From positions 62,001-126,000 of the forward strand of contig NZ_CABPSJ010000008.1 in NCBI RefSeq assembly GCF_902459745.1: a stretch of 64,000 nucleotides of DNA, written 5' to 3'. This document shows positions 28,738 through 37,357 of the stretch, piece by piece. Below the pieces are notes generated by a model. The model worked only from the letters and a program-made list of their open reading frames with translations. It was not told the origin of the DNA and ran no database searches. This DNA comes from Pandoraea communis (GTDB lineage: Bacteria > Pseudomonadota > Gammaproteobacteria > Burkholderiales > Burkholderiaceae). Positions within the stretch are counted from its first letter, which is position 1; every line of letters begins with the position of its first letter. The position numbers were made by a program, and so were the translations under genes.

Positions 28738-29724
28738 GTGTTCCATATCTTCAATTTGAACGCGCACATCACAGCCGTTCGGCGATGGGCGGTTGCGGCT
28801 GAAGGCGCGTTGTCGTTCGATGCGCTGACTTACCGTGCGACGGTGACGGTGGGTACGAGGTCGGTCGCGTTGATTCCGAAATTTTCGTTTCGGACCCCGT
28901 CGGACTCGCTGGCCTACACCAATGGGCTGACCGAAGAGGTGGCGAACGGCTTCGCGGGCTGGTTGCCGTATACAGTCAAGAGCTGGCCGATATCAACCGA
29001 CAAAATTGTCTTCAAACGGTATTGCGAAGACCATCAATTGCGGGTGACGCCCGCTTGGCGGCCCCATGAGCCAGCGCAAGCGGCAGACTACATTGTCAAA
29101 CGTCGCAACGGCTCATTTGGACAGAACATTCTCGGTCCGTTTCGAAATAGCCAATCTGGCTCCGCCCCGGAGTTGCTCGATTCGGATTATTGCGAAGCGT
29201 TTATCTTGGGACGGACTTGCAAGATCTGGTACTGGAATGCCAAGCCAGTTGCCATGGAAGCGCTGGAACTTCCTCATCTGATCGGAGACGGTCGCCGGAC
29301 GCTGGGTGCACTGGCGAGCGAGCGTCGCGGGAGCTTCGACCGGTCGTATTCGCTCGAAACGAGTGGTGAAATGCTGGCCTGGCAGGGAAGGCAGGCCGAC
29401 GATGTCGTGCCGCAGGGCGAGCGTGTGTACCTCGATTTCAAGTTCGCAACACCCTACGATGTCTGGCAATTGAAGGATCGGGATTGCTTGGCGAACCAGT
29501 CGAGTGCCTTGACGGCCCATTTGCACCATGTAGGCGAAGTGCTCTGGTGCGGGATTCCAGAATCGGTCAAAAACGGCTCAGTTTTCACTGTCGACGCCAT
29601 TCTCGACGCTGACGATCAACTTTGGTTGCTGGAGATGAATAGCAATCCAATGGTCCATCAGAATTGCTATGCCCCCATGCTCGATTCGGCTTTCCATCGT
29701 TGGAAGAATAATCAGAGCGAATGA
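28738..29724 (+). CDS. ATP-grasp protein partnered with the YcaO fusion
   Basis: This 328-residue protein has ATP-grasp features: an ATP-contacting lysine and glycine loop (IVKRRNGSFGQN, residues ~119-130), ELPHLIGDGRRTLGAL (the IGDGxxT motif of cyanophycin-synthetase-like and glutathione-synthetase-like ligases), and the metal-binding end (FTVDAILD, LLEMNSNPMVHQN with Glu and Asn pairs). It probably forms an amide, ester or other acyl link using ATP, or serves as a ligase for the peptide made by the upstream fusion. I chose GTG at 28738, five bases after AGGAG. An earlier ATG at 28606 would overlap the YcaO gene by 77 bp. The exact subfamily was not recognised. Confidence 0.75.
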   Translation: MFHIFNLNAHITAVRRWAVAAEGALSFDALTYRATVTVGTRSVALIPKFSFRTPSDSLAYTNGLTEEVANGFAGWLPYTVKSWPISTDKIVFKRYCEDHQLRVTPAWRPHEPAQAADYIVKRRNGSFGQNILGPFRNSQSGSAPELLDSDYCEAFILGRTCKIWYWNAKPVAMEALELPHLIGDGRRTLGALASERRGSFDRSYSLETSGEMLAWQGRQADDVVPQGERVYLDFKFATPYDVWQLKDRDCLANQSSALTAHLHHVGEVLWCGIPESVKNGSVFTVDAILDADDQLWLLEMNSNPMVHQNCYAPMLDSAFHRWKNNQSE

Positions 29725-29749
29725 AGCAAACGCTTACAACATAACTTTT

Positions 29750-29849
29750 TTGTCCGTCAATACGTACGCGGACAACGTGTCGGAATACACAACATCAGGA
29801 ATCCGGAGCTATCCATTCGTATGACATTGAAGTAACTAAATGCAATAAT
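29750..29849 (+). promoter_or_regulatory. Promoter region of the flagellar-type operon
   Basis: This lies in the AT-rich 212-bp gap before fliQ. ATGACA (29821-29826) and AATAAT (29844-29849) are spaced by exactly 17 bp, each a 5/6 match to sigma-70 elements. Upstream, TTGTCCG (29750-29756) and CGGACAA (29769-29775) form a 7-bp inverted repeat that could bind a regulator. No sigma-54 or sigma-28 consensus was seen. Confidence 0.5.
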
Positions 29850-29936
29850 GTGTAACTACTTGTAAGCAAAACGAATATCTGATTCGCATGTGCGGGAGGC
29901 TCGGCGCAGCGGATTACGGGGGACGGGAGACGGGGG

Positions 29937-30203
29937 ATGTATTCGGATTTTGCGTTGCGATTGATGGCCGAGTTGCTATGGACGGGGATTCAGGTTTGTT
30001 TCCCCATTTTGGCGCTCACCATGGCGGTTGGCTTGATGGTCAGCGTCTTCCAGGTCGTGACGCAGATTCAGGAAATGTCGCTCACATTTGTGCCGAAGCT
30101 CCTCACAGCAGGGCTAGGCCTGATTTTCTTCGGGCCGTGGATGCTCCAGAAGATCACCGCGTTTGCTACGAAACTTTGGCTCGGGATTCCGGGCATGTTT
30201 TGA
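29937..30203 (+). CDS. fliQ: Flagellar export gate protein FliQ
   Basis: This 88-residue inner-membrane protein has two hydrophobic hairpin helices (LMAELLWTGIQVCFPILALTMAVGLMVSVFQ and the FVPKLLTAGLGLIFFGPWML segment). The family motif VTQIQEMSLTFVPK lies between them. FliQ packs with FliP and FliR in the type III export gate. It opens the operon, unusually separated by 18 kb from fliP, which lies at the far end. fliR follows after 12 bp. Confidence 0.95.
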   Translation: MYSDFALRLMAELLWTGIQVCFPILALTMAVGLMVSVFQVVTQIQEMSLTFVPKLLTAGLGLIFFGPWMLQKITAFATKLWLGIPGMF

Positions 30204-30215
30204 CGGCAAACAGGC

Positions 30216-30995
30216 ATGTTGGCAATTCCCCATATCGATGCCGCTTGGCTTCTGACGTTACTACTCGTCGCGACCCGCATCGCCGCGCTGCTTCTGGTCA
30301 CGCCAGTTTTGACGATGACCGGAATTCCGCCAGTGGTCAGATTTCTACTGGTTGTCGGGCTGGCGGTCGCGCTAGTTGGCGGGACGACACAGCCGGAGCG
30401 CCAGGTCCCAGTTGAATTGGGCGATGTGGTAGGTGGGGTGATTTCCGAGGCCGCGCTGGGGGCCACGCTGGCACTGGGCGTACTGGCATCCTTCGCTTGT
30501 TTTTCGGTGGCCGGTCGGCTCCTCGACGTACAGATCGGGTTTGGCATCGGGCAGGTATTCGATCCTGTGACCCTTCGTCAGGCACCCGTGATCACAGGCC
30601 TGTTCAATCAATTGGCAATCTTCCTGTTTTTTCTCGCAAACGGACATCACACGCTCGTGCGCGGTCTGGCCTACAGCTTCCGGATGGTCGCGCCCGGAGC
30701 TGCGTGGCGAAATCCGGATTCGGTCGCGCTGGTCATCAAGCAGGCCGGCAGCATGTGGACGTTGGGGTTCACGTTGGTGGCGCCCGTGGTGCTATGCCTT
30801 TTGCTCGTGGAGTTCTGCCTCGGCGCGCTCGCTCGCAATATGCCGCAGATGAACATGTTTGCGTTCGGCATCCCACTGAAAATCGTCGTCGGCGTGGTCG
30901 CCCTCGCTATCTGGCTGCCGCTCATGCATGGGCCGATGGACCGGGCATATGCATTGACATTCTCGTTCTGGGAGGCCGTGTTACCCAATGGCTGA
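30216..30995 (+). CDS. fliR: Flagellar export gate protein FliR
   Basis: This 259-residue polytopic inner-membrane protein caps the FliP5Q4R1 gate. It has about six hydrophobic segments and the family core VQIGFGIGQVFDPVTLRQAPVITGLFNQLAIFLFFLANGHH (residues ~105-150), with the NMPQMNMFAFGIPLKI motif near the C-terminus. Length is normal. Its last 8 bases overlap flhB, so translation is coupled. Confidence 0.95.
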   Translation: MLAIPHIDAAWLLTLLLVATRIAALLLVTPVLTMTGIPPVVRFLLVVGLAVALVGGTTQPERQVPVELGDVVGGVISEAALGATLALGVLASFACFSVAGRLLDVQIGFGIGQVFDPVTLRQAPVITGLFNQLAIFLFFLANGHHTLVRGLAYSFRMVAPGAAWRNPDSVALVIKQAGSMWTLGFTLVAPVVLCLLLVEFCLGALARNMPQMNMFAFGIPLKIVVGVVALAIWLPLMHGPMDRAYALTFSFWEAVLPNG

Positions 30996-32100
30996 TCAGG
31001 ATTTAGACCGCAACGAAAAGGCGACGCCGCACAAGCTGCGTAAAGCGCGCGAGAAGGGAAGCGTCGGCAAGAGCGCCGATGTGCCCGCTGCCGTCGTGTT
31101 CATTGTCGCAGTGGCGTATTGCCATGCGAACGCGTGGGACGCCATCAACCGGTTTCTCGCTATCGAGCAACGGCTGTTTGCATCAATGAGTCTGGCGAGC
31201 GCACGGGATCGTATTTATTCCATCGCCCTGTGGAAATCGGTGCTCGGCCAATTGAGCGACTTGTTTTTCCCGCTTCTGTTCGCTATTTGCATCGGGGGGG
31301 GGCTCGCGAATGTGGTGCAGACGGGCCCCGTATTCGCACCAAAGGCACTCGTGTTGGACATCAACCGTTTGAATCCGGTCAACGGTTTCAAGAAGCTGCT
31401 CTCGATGCGCTCGCTATTCGACACCGCCCGTGCGCTCCTGAAATTGACCGTGTTGGCGGTAGTTACTTATCTGGCGATGCAGCACATCGCACCGAATCTG
31501 GTCAGTCTTGCTGCGTTGCCGCCGCAAGGCATGGTGCGCCTGTTTCTCAACGATCTCACCTCGATTGGGCTGGCCTGTGGCGCAGCATTGGCCTGTCTGG
31601 CCGTACTCGACTTCGCGTATTCGCGTCGGGAGTTCAATAAGCAGATGCGGATGAGCCGGCGCGAAGTCAAAGACGAGTCAAAGCAGAGAGAGGGCGACGC
31701 ATCGATTCGGGCGCGACTCAAAGCGATGCGTAAGGAAATGCTCGCGAAAATGACAAGTGTGGCTGACACAAAGAACGCCGACGTCATCATCACGAACCCC
31801 ACGCACTTTGCTGTGGCGTTGCGCTACGAGCATGGCGTGATGTCCTCTCCCCAGGTGCTCTCCAAGGGGACGGGACAACTGGCATGGATGATTCGAACGA
31901 TCGCCATGCGGCACGCCATTCCTATCGTGCAAAATCCACCGCTTGCCCGGGAGCTCTATTTCCGCGCATTGATCGGACACCACGTTCCGGCGCACACCTT
32001 CGCGCAGGTCGCCCGCATCATGGTCTGGGTACTGTCGATGCGTGACGCCCAGCGTCGCGCACGCGAGCGCGACGTCAATGCCGTTGGAGGTGCGACATGA
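30988..32100 (+). CDS. flhB: Export switch protein FlhB
   Basis: This 370-residue protein sets export specificity. An N-terminal charged stretch (EKATPHKLRKAREKGSVGKS) precedes four membrane helices. The cytoplasmic domain contains the autocleavage site NPTH (near residue 270, in ADVIITNPTHFAVALRYEHG), which is intact, so the hook-length switch should still operate. The tail is short and basic. The stop overlaps flhA by ATGA. Confidence 0.95.
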   Translation: MADQDLDRNEKATPHKLRKAREKGSVGKSADVPAAVVFIVAVAYCHANAWDAINRFLAIEQRLFASMSLASARDRIYSIALWKSVLGQLSDLFFPLLFAICIGGGLANVVQTGPVFAPKALVLDINRLNPVNGFKKLLSMRSLFDTARALLKLTVLAVVTYLAMQHIAPNLVSLAALPPQGMVRLFLNDLTSIGLACGAALACLAVLDFAYSRREFNKQMRMSRREVKDESKQREGDASIRARLKAMRKEMLAKMTSVADTKNADVIITNPTHFAVALRYEHGVMSSPQVLSKGTGQLAWMIRTIAMRHAIPIVQNPPLARELYFRALIGHHVPAHTFAQVARIMVWVLSMRDAQRRARERDVNAVGGAT

Positions 32101-34169
32101 ACGCGCTTCGCCACGTGCTCGGCAAGCACACGGACATCGCACTCGTGGCATTGGTCCTTGGCGTGCTGCTGGTATTGTTCGCGCCCATTCCCAGCGCGCT
32201 CCTCGACTTCCTGATCATGGCGAATATCAGCTTCGCCTGTCTGATTCTGTTGCTGACGTTTTACATGGCCCGACCCGTCGAATTCTCGACGTTTCCGTCG
32301 TTGCTGCTGATCGCCACCCTTTTCCGGCTATCGCTCAATGTCGCGGCCACCCGCCTGATCCTGTCCGAAGGCGACGCCGGTAAAGTGATCGGCGCGATCG
32401 GCAGCCACGTGGTGGGCGGCAACTACGTGATCGGCATCATCGTGTTCCTGATTCTGATCGTTGTGCAGTACGTCGTCGTCACGAACGGCGCACAACGTGT
32501 GTCGGAAGTCGCGGCGCGTTTCACGTTGGATAGCATGCCTGGGCAACAGATGAGTATCGACGCCGATCTCAACATGGGATTCATCGATCAAGTCGAGGCC
32601 CAGCGCCGGCGCAAAAACCTCGAAAAGGAAGCCGCGTTTTACGGCGCGATGGACGGTGCGAGCAAATTCGTCAAAGGCGATGCCATCGCGGGCATCATCA
32701 TCTTGCTCGTCGACAGCATCGGCGGGCTGGTCATCGGTGTCATTCAACACGGCATGCCGTGGGGCGAGGCGCTCCAGACCTACACGCTGCTGACCATCGG
32801 CGACGGGATTGTCACGCAGGTTCCTGCCCTTGTGATAGCCGTGGGCACCGGCATTATCGTGACACGATCCGCGTCAGATTCGAACCTTAGCGAAGAAGTT
32901 TTCCGCCAAATCACCTCGTTTCCAAAAACACTGCTAATCGCAGGTGCCGCGCTTGCGGGGCTCGTGGCGTTGCCGGGCGTTCCGCTCTTGCCAGCGATTC
33001 CGCTGTTCGTTGTGTTGTTCGGTGCGGCTTGGCTGACCTACCGATCACGGGCGAAGGCGACGGAGCGCGATAACGCGGCTACACCAAACGATGGGGTAGC
33101 CGACACGAACGAGAGTGAGGCTGACGACCCCTACCGGCAACTGGTTATCGAACCGATCGAAGTTTGCGTGGGGCAGCGCTGGGCGAGTGTGGTGGCCGAA
33201 GGCACGTTGCTATCTGATCGTCTGGTGATTTTTCGGAATCAGTTTGCGCAAGAACTCGGGATGGTGTTGCCCAAGGTCCGCTTCCGCACGCAGGAGCGCT
33301 TCGGTCCGCATCAGTACGAGATTCAGATCGATGGCGTAACAGTTGCCCGCGGCGAATCGAAGCTCGATCAGGTTTTGGCGATTCATCCCAGTGGCGACAC
33401 CCGGCACCTCAAGGGAGAAGCAACCAAGGAGCCCACCTATGGTCTGCCGGCGATCTGGATCGACGAGTCGCAACGGGCGGCGGCTATCGCGGCCAAGTTC
33501 ACCCTGGTGGATGCCCAGACAGTCTTGATGACGCATTTGACGGAAGTGATTCGACGGGAATCGGCCACGTTGCTCTCGCGTGCCGAAGTCGAGCGCATGT
33601 TGGCGAGAGTTCGTCAAAGCCAGCCGACGCTCGTCGAGGAGATTTTCCCGACAGTCCTTTCTGCAAGCGATATTCAACGCGTGTTGCAAAACCTGCTTCG
33701 CGAGAAAGTCAGTATTCGCAATCTGGTAGCGATCCTCGAGGCCGCACTCGAAGCGGGACGTATCAGCAAGGACATGGGCTTCCTGACCGAACGTGTGCGC
33801 CAGCGTCTCGGGCGGGCCATCTGCCAGGGCTTGGCCGGAGAGGCGAGCGGTCTGCACGTTCTGACCATCGATGCCGGGCTGGAAAGCCAGTTCCTCCACA
33901 GCGTGCGGGGTGCCGATGCGGGACAGCCGTTTGTCGTCGATCCAGGACTGGCCGAATTGTTCATCACCCGGCTGGCCTATCAGACCGAGCGAATGATGAA
34001 GAGCAATCTCCTTCCGGTATTGCTGTGTTCGCCGGAGCTACGCCGACATATCCGAGCACTTTCCGAGCGCGCGGTACCCCATCTGCGCGTGTTGTCGATG
34101 TCGGAGATTCCGCAATCGTTTGAGTTGAAGTCTTTCGGTGTCGTGGCTACTCAGCCCGCCGCTGCCTGA
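32097..34169 (+). CDS. flhA: Export apparatus protein FlhA
   Basis: This 690-residue protein is the largest export-gate component. Eight N-terminal membrane segments include the family signature RLSLNVAATRLILSEGDAGK and the FHIPEP loop (AARFTLDSMPGQQMSIDADL, then EAAFYGAMDGASKFVKGDA). The C-terminal cytoplasmic domain that docks substrates and chaperones follows a polar linker (residues ~330-345). It is full length with no lesions seen. It begins inside the flhB stop. Confidence 0.96.
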   Translation: MNALRHVLGKHTDIALVALVLGVLLVLFAPIPSALLDFLIMANISFACLILLLTFYMARPVEFSTFPSLLLIATLFRLSLNVAATRLILSEGDAGKVIGAIGSHVVGGNYVIGIIVFLILIVVQYVVVTNGAQRVSEVAARFTLDSMPGQQMSIDADLNMGFIDQVEAQRRRKNLEKEAAFYGAMDGASKFVKGDAIAGIIILLVDSIGGLVIGVIQHGMPWGEALQTYTLLTIGDGIVTQVPALVIAVGTGIIVTRSASDSNLSEEVFRQITSFPKTLLIAGAALAGLVALPGVPLLPAIPLFVVLFGAAWLTYRSRAKATERDNAATPNDGVADTNESEADDPYRQLVIEPIEVCVGQRWASVVAEGTLLSDRLVIFRNQFAQELGMVLPKVRFRTQERFGPHQYEIQIDGVTVARGESKLDQVLAIHPSGDTRHLKGEATKEPTYGLPAIWIDESQRAAAIAAKFTLVDAQTVLMTHLTEVIRRESATLLSRAEVERMLARVRQSQPTLVEEIFPTVLSASDIQRVLQNLLREKVSIRNLVAILEAALEAGRISKDMGFLTERVRQRLGRAICQGLAGEASGLHVLTIDAGLESQFLHSVRGADAGQPFVVDPGLAELFITRLAYQTERMMKSNLLPVLLCSPELRRHIRALSERAVPHLRVLSMSEIPQSFELKSFGVVATQPAAA

Positions 34170-34185
34170 AGGAGTCTTTACGTCC

Positions 34186-34917
34186 ATGACAGATATTCTC
34201 GCGGTCGCGCTTTACGCCATGCAGGACGATATGGCGCGACTCAATGGTGTAGCCAACAACCTCGCCAATCTCTCGACCCCCGGTTACAAGCGGCAGGTAC
34301 CGGTCAGTGCCGGCTTTAGTGCGATGGTCTCGGGCATGTCTGGCGATGCGTCGCAGAACGTCGCGCAGGCGAATACCGGATCGGTGGCACAGCGGATCGA
34401 TCCCAGGCCGGGAACGCTTAAGCGGACCGGTGCGCCGCTCGACCTTGCGATCGCGGGCGACGGCTTCTTCGAAATCGCGACACAAAGCGGTCCGGCGTAC
34501 ACGCGCAAAGGCAATTTCCATGTGGATACGCGAGGGCGCTTGGTCACTGAGCAAGGGGACCCCGTCATGGGTAAAGGAGGGGAGGTTGCGTTGACTGGGA
34601 GTCATCCAGTGATCGATAGCACTGGCAATGTGACAGAGGACGGCCGCGTTGTCGCGCAGTTGCGAGTGGTTCGATTCGAGCGCGCGCAGAACATGACGTC
34701 TTTGGGCTATGGCGCCTACATCAGTGGGGATTCCGGCACGACAGTCCAGGATGTCGACCTGCAAATTCGTCAGGGATATCTGGAGAACGCCAACGTCACG
34801 AACATGCAGGAAATGGTGCAACTCATGCAGACCATGCGGCACTTCGAGTCGATGCAGAAGGTTGCGCAGGGGTATGACGACATGCTTGGCAACGCCATTC
34901 GAAAACTGTCGGAGTAA
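34186..34917 (+). CDS. flgF: Proximal rod protein FlgF
   Basis: This 243-residue protein belongs to the hook-rod family. It begins with the N-terminal helix LAVALYAMQDDMARLNGVANNLANLSTPGYKR (family motif with NNLAN..TPGYK) and ends with the partner helix (MVQLMQTMRHFESMQKVAQG). The middle carries the PLDLAIAGDGFFEI domain. FlgF caps the proximal rod above FlgB and FlgC. ATG at 34186 gives the family N-terminus; GGAG lies 12 bp upstream, a rather long spacing. flgG follows after 60 bp. Confidence 0.93.
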   Translation: MTDILAVALYAMQDDMARLNGVANNLANLSTPGYKRQVPVSAGFSAMVSGMSGDASQNVAQANTGSVAQRIDPRPGTLKRTGAPLDLAIAGDGFFEIATQSGPAYTRKGNFHVDTRGRLVTEQGDPVMGKGGEVALTGSHPVIDSTGNVTEDGRVVAQLRVVRFERAQNMTSLGYGAYISGDSGTTVQDVDLQIRQGYLENANVTNMQEMVQLMQTMRHFESMQKVAQGYDDMLGNAIRKLSE

Positions 34918-34977
34918 GTCCGGCGGGCCGGCAACGATCTCGTCGGAACGAGACGCGTACAACAACAGGAAACGAAG

Positions 34978-35772
34978 ATGATCGACGCACTCTACATTGG
35001 CGCAACGGGTATGCAAGCGCAGCAGCTCAACGTGGACACCATTGCGCAGAACCTGGCCAACGTCAACACGACTGGGTACAAACGCAATTCGGTGAGCTTC
35101 ACGGATTTGATCGCCCGCGAAGTCACCTCGGTGGCGCGCGCGGCTGAGTCCGCCGTGGGCGGTCCGCTCGGAGCCTTGCCGCAGCTCGGCAGCGGTGTTG
35201 CGGTTGGCCATATGGCCAAAATCTTCGATGGCGGCGACATGAAGAAGACGGCGGCGCCGATGGACCTCGCCATCCAGGGCGAAGGTTTCCTTGGCGTGAC
35301 GCTTGCGGATGGCAGTGAAGCGTATTCGCGCGGCGGCACGCTGCGCGTCAACACTGACGGTCTGTTGGCCACTGCCAGCGGCAATGCACTGCGTCCTGGT
35401 ATCACCGTTCCCGATAACGCGCAGTCGCTCACGATCGCCGCTGACGGCACAGTGAATATCACCATCGCCGGGCAGGCGACGCCTGTTGAAGCGGGCCGTC
35501 TGGAATTCGTTCGATTTACGGACGCTGGATCGTTGACCGCGCTGGGTGAAAACACATATCGCGCGAATGAGGCGTCTGGTGCCGCAATCCAGGTGACCCC
35601 GGGACAGAATGGTGTCGGGACGTTGCAGCAAGGGTTTCTCGAAGGTTCGAACGTCAAACTCGTCGACGAAACCGTTGGATTGATGGTCGCCCAGCGCGCT
35701 TATGAGGCCAGCGTGAAAGTCGTTCAGGCCGCCGACGAGATGCTGGGCATGGTCAACAACCTGCGTCGTTGA
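34978..35772 (+). CDS. flgG: Distal rod protein FlgG
   Basis: This 264-residue distal-rod subunit crosses the periplasm beneath the P and L rings. It shows MIDALYIGATGMQAQQLNVDTIAQNLANVNTTGYKRNSVSF at the N-terminus, PMDLAIQGEGFLGV in the middle and VGLMVAQRAYEASVKVVQAADEMLGMVNNLRR at the end. Length matches the conserved ~260. flgA overlaps or closely follows. Confidence 0.95.
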   Translation: MIDALYIGATGMQAQQLNVDTIAQNLANVNTTGYKRNSVSFTDLIAREVTSVARAAESAVGGPLGALPQLGSGVAVGHMAKIFDGGDMKKTAAPMDLAIQGEGFLGVTLADGSEAYSRGGTLRVNTDGLLATASGNALRPGITVPDNAQSLTIAADGTVNITIAGQATPVEAGRLEFVRFTDAGSLTALGENTYRANEASGAAIQVTPGQNGVGTLQQGFLEGSNVKLVDETVGLMVAQRAYEASVKVVQAADEMLGMVNNLRR

Positions 35773-35780
35773 GCAGGGCG

Positions 35781-36779
35781 ATGAGCGTCGGCGTATGGCT
35801 GCGGCGAAGCTTGGCCTCGATCGCCTTGTGTTCCGTCTGTGTGGGACATACGCAGGCACTGAAAAGCGCCGATGCGGAAGTTCGCCTCATGGGGCAAGCC
35901 AGCGTCACGCGGCCGACCGTGAAATTAGCGGACGTCGCCGAAATTAGCTCGGACGACGTTGCCCTTCAAGAACGTCTGGCGTCGATCGATCTGGGACCGG
36001 CGCCACCGGTAGGCTCACCGGCACGCTTGACTCGCGAGGCACTTGAGCGCTGGGTCAACGCGCAGGTAGGGCGGGCGAGCCGTGTGCAATGGCGTGGCGC
36101 GATCGCCGTTCAGGTTGACACCCGAACGCAGGCGCTTGCGTGGGAGCGATTGGATGCGCTGGCACGGCGCAGCTTGCAAGATCGGCTGGCCGGTGAGGTG
36201 AGCGATTTGCGGCTCACGCCCGTCGATCGCGGTGTCGCGGTCGATTTGCCGCCGGGCACGATCGATCTGGTGGCGAGGGATTTGCCGCCGGGGATGATGA
36301 GCGCCGTCGCGACAGTGTGGATCGACATTCGGGTGGACGGTCAACCCGGCAAGACGGTACCCGTGAATTTTCGCGTCGAGGGCAAACGGCGCGTATGGGT
36401 GGCGCTTAGCGATCAATCGCCAGGTATCGCCGTGTTCCCCGCGGCCTTCGAAATGCGGGACATGCCTCTGGATGCCGTGCGTCGCACACCGATGTCGCTC
36501 GATGGCATGGCGCAAGCTTCGCTGGCCGCGACGAGGCTGCGGCGAGTCGTGCGCGCGGGGCAGGTGCTGAGCGCCGACGACGTCGAGTCTGTGCCGGACG
36601 TTATCCGGGGCGGGACCGCGATGCTCACGGTGACGTGGGGCGCGGTAGTAGTGGAGAGCCCGGTCGAGGTGCTGCAAGACGGCAGGCAGGGGGAGTTGAT
36701 TCGGGTGCGCCCCAGAACATCGAGCGAAGCGGTGCTGGCGCGGGTGGTGGGACGAGGGATGCTGGAGATATCGCGATGA
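35781..36779 (+). CDS. flgA: P-ring assembly chaperone FlgA
   Basis: This 332-residue periplasmic chaperone assists FlgI assembly in the P ring. A signal peptide spans residues ~1-26 (WLRRSLASIALCSVCVGHTQA). The C-terminal SAF-type domain is recognisable by RRVVRAGQVLSADDVESVPDVIRGG and VESPVEVLQDGRQGELIRVR, with VLARVVGRGMLEI at the end. It is longer than E. coli FlgA (~219), with an extra N-terminal part. ATG at 35781 is likelier than the TTG at 35769. The stop overlaps flgH. Confidence 0.85.
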   Translation: MSVGVWLRRSLASIALCSVCVGHTQALKSADAEVRLMGQASVTRPTVKLADVAEISSDDVALQERLASIDLGPAPPVGSPARLTREALERWVNAQVGRASRVQWRGAIAVQVDTRTQALAWERLDALARRSLQDRLAGEVSDLRLTPVDRGVAVDLPPGTIDLVARDLPPGMMSAVATVWIDIRVDGQPGKTVPVNFRVEGKRRVWVALSDQSPGIAVFPAAFEMRDMPLDAVRRTPMSLDGMAQASLAATRLRRVVRAGQVLSADDVESVPDVIRGGTAMLTVTWGAVVVESPVEVLQDGRQGELIRVRPRTSSEAVLARVVGRGMLEISR

Positions 36780-37357
36780 ATGGAGTGAAGGGGTGGGCTG
36801 GCTGGGTGATTGGGTTCGCCCTCGTCTGCAACGCGGCCATGGCCGAGAGCCTGTACCGCGAAGAGACGTTCAGGCCGATCACAGCGGACAACAAGGCGTT
36901 TCGCGTCGATGACGTGCTGACCGTGCAGGTCTTCGAGAATGCAAGCGCGACGAGCAATTCGGATACGACGACCCGCCGTTCCAACGACATCGCGGCAGAC
37001 GTGAATCTGACGCGCAATCCGTCCATTGCCGCTAGCTTGGGCGTGAAGGGCGACTTCGATGGAGGTGGCCGAACGCAGCGCGCCGGACGGTTGCTTGCGC
37101 AGATCACGGTCGCAGTCAAAGAGGTCATGCCGAACGGCGATCTTCGCGTCGCGGGTGAGCAGATGCTCACTATCAACGACGAGCAGCAAAAGATTCAATT
37201 GGAAGGTCGAGTGCGCCCGCAAGACGTGTCCGATGGCAACGTGGTGCTGTCCACCCGAATCAGCGATGCGCGCATCAACTATGTTGGCTACGGCGATCTC
37301 GCCGAGCGTGGGCGACGAGCCTGGTGGCGCAAGGCCTTGGATTTTCTCGGATTCTGA
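36776..37357 (+). CDS. flgH: L-ring protein FlgH, short and apparently not a lipoprotein
   Basis: This 193-residue protein forms the outer-membrane L ring. The core (SLYREETFRPITADNKAFRVDDVLTV, VFENASATSNSDTTT, GEQMLTINDEQQKIQLEGRVRPQDVS) matches FlgH. It is 30-40 residues shorter than typical FlgH, and the N-terminus looks like an ordinary signal peptide (cleavage after AAMA). The only nearby Cys sits in ALVCNAA, which does not fit the lipobox because Val precedes it. Canonical FlgH is a lipoprotein, so this ring may anchor differently. Ends coupled to flgI. Confidence 0.88.
   Translation: MNGVKGWAGWVIGFALVCNAAMAESLYREETFRPITADNKAFRVDDVLTVQVFENASATSNSDTTTRRSNDIAADVNLTRNPSIAASLGVKGDFDGGGRTQRAGRLLAQITVAVKEVMPNGDLRVAGEQMLTINDEQQKIQLEGRVRPQDVSDGNVVLSTRISDARINYVGYGDLAERGRRAWWRKALDFLGF

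Noticed and set aside
23061-29900. Duplicated tRNA-Ser 3' end as an attachment-site pair
   Set aside because: I looked for the T-arm/acceptor sequence downstream by eye and found no second copy in the window; no integrase gene is present either.
29725-29936. A short precursor peptide gene after the ATP-grasp gene
   Set aside because: ATG-initiated plus-strand frames here are only two to five codons long, and the region looks like a promoter.
34147-35859. A 570-codon minus-strand frame opposite flgF and flgG
   Set aside because: Both plus-strand genes have intact hook-rod family ends. The antisense product is Arg/His-rich and unrecognisable.
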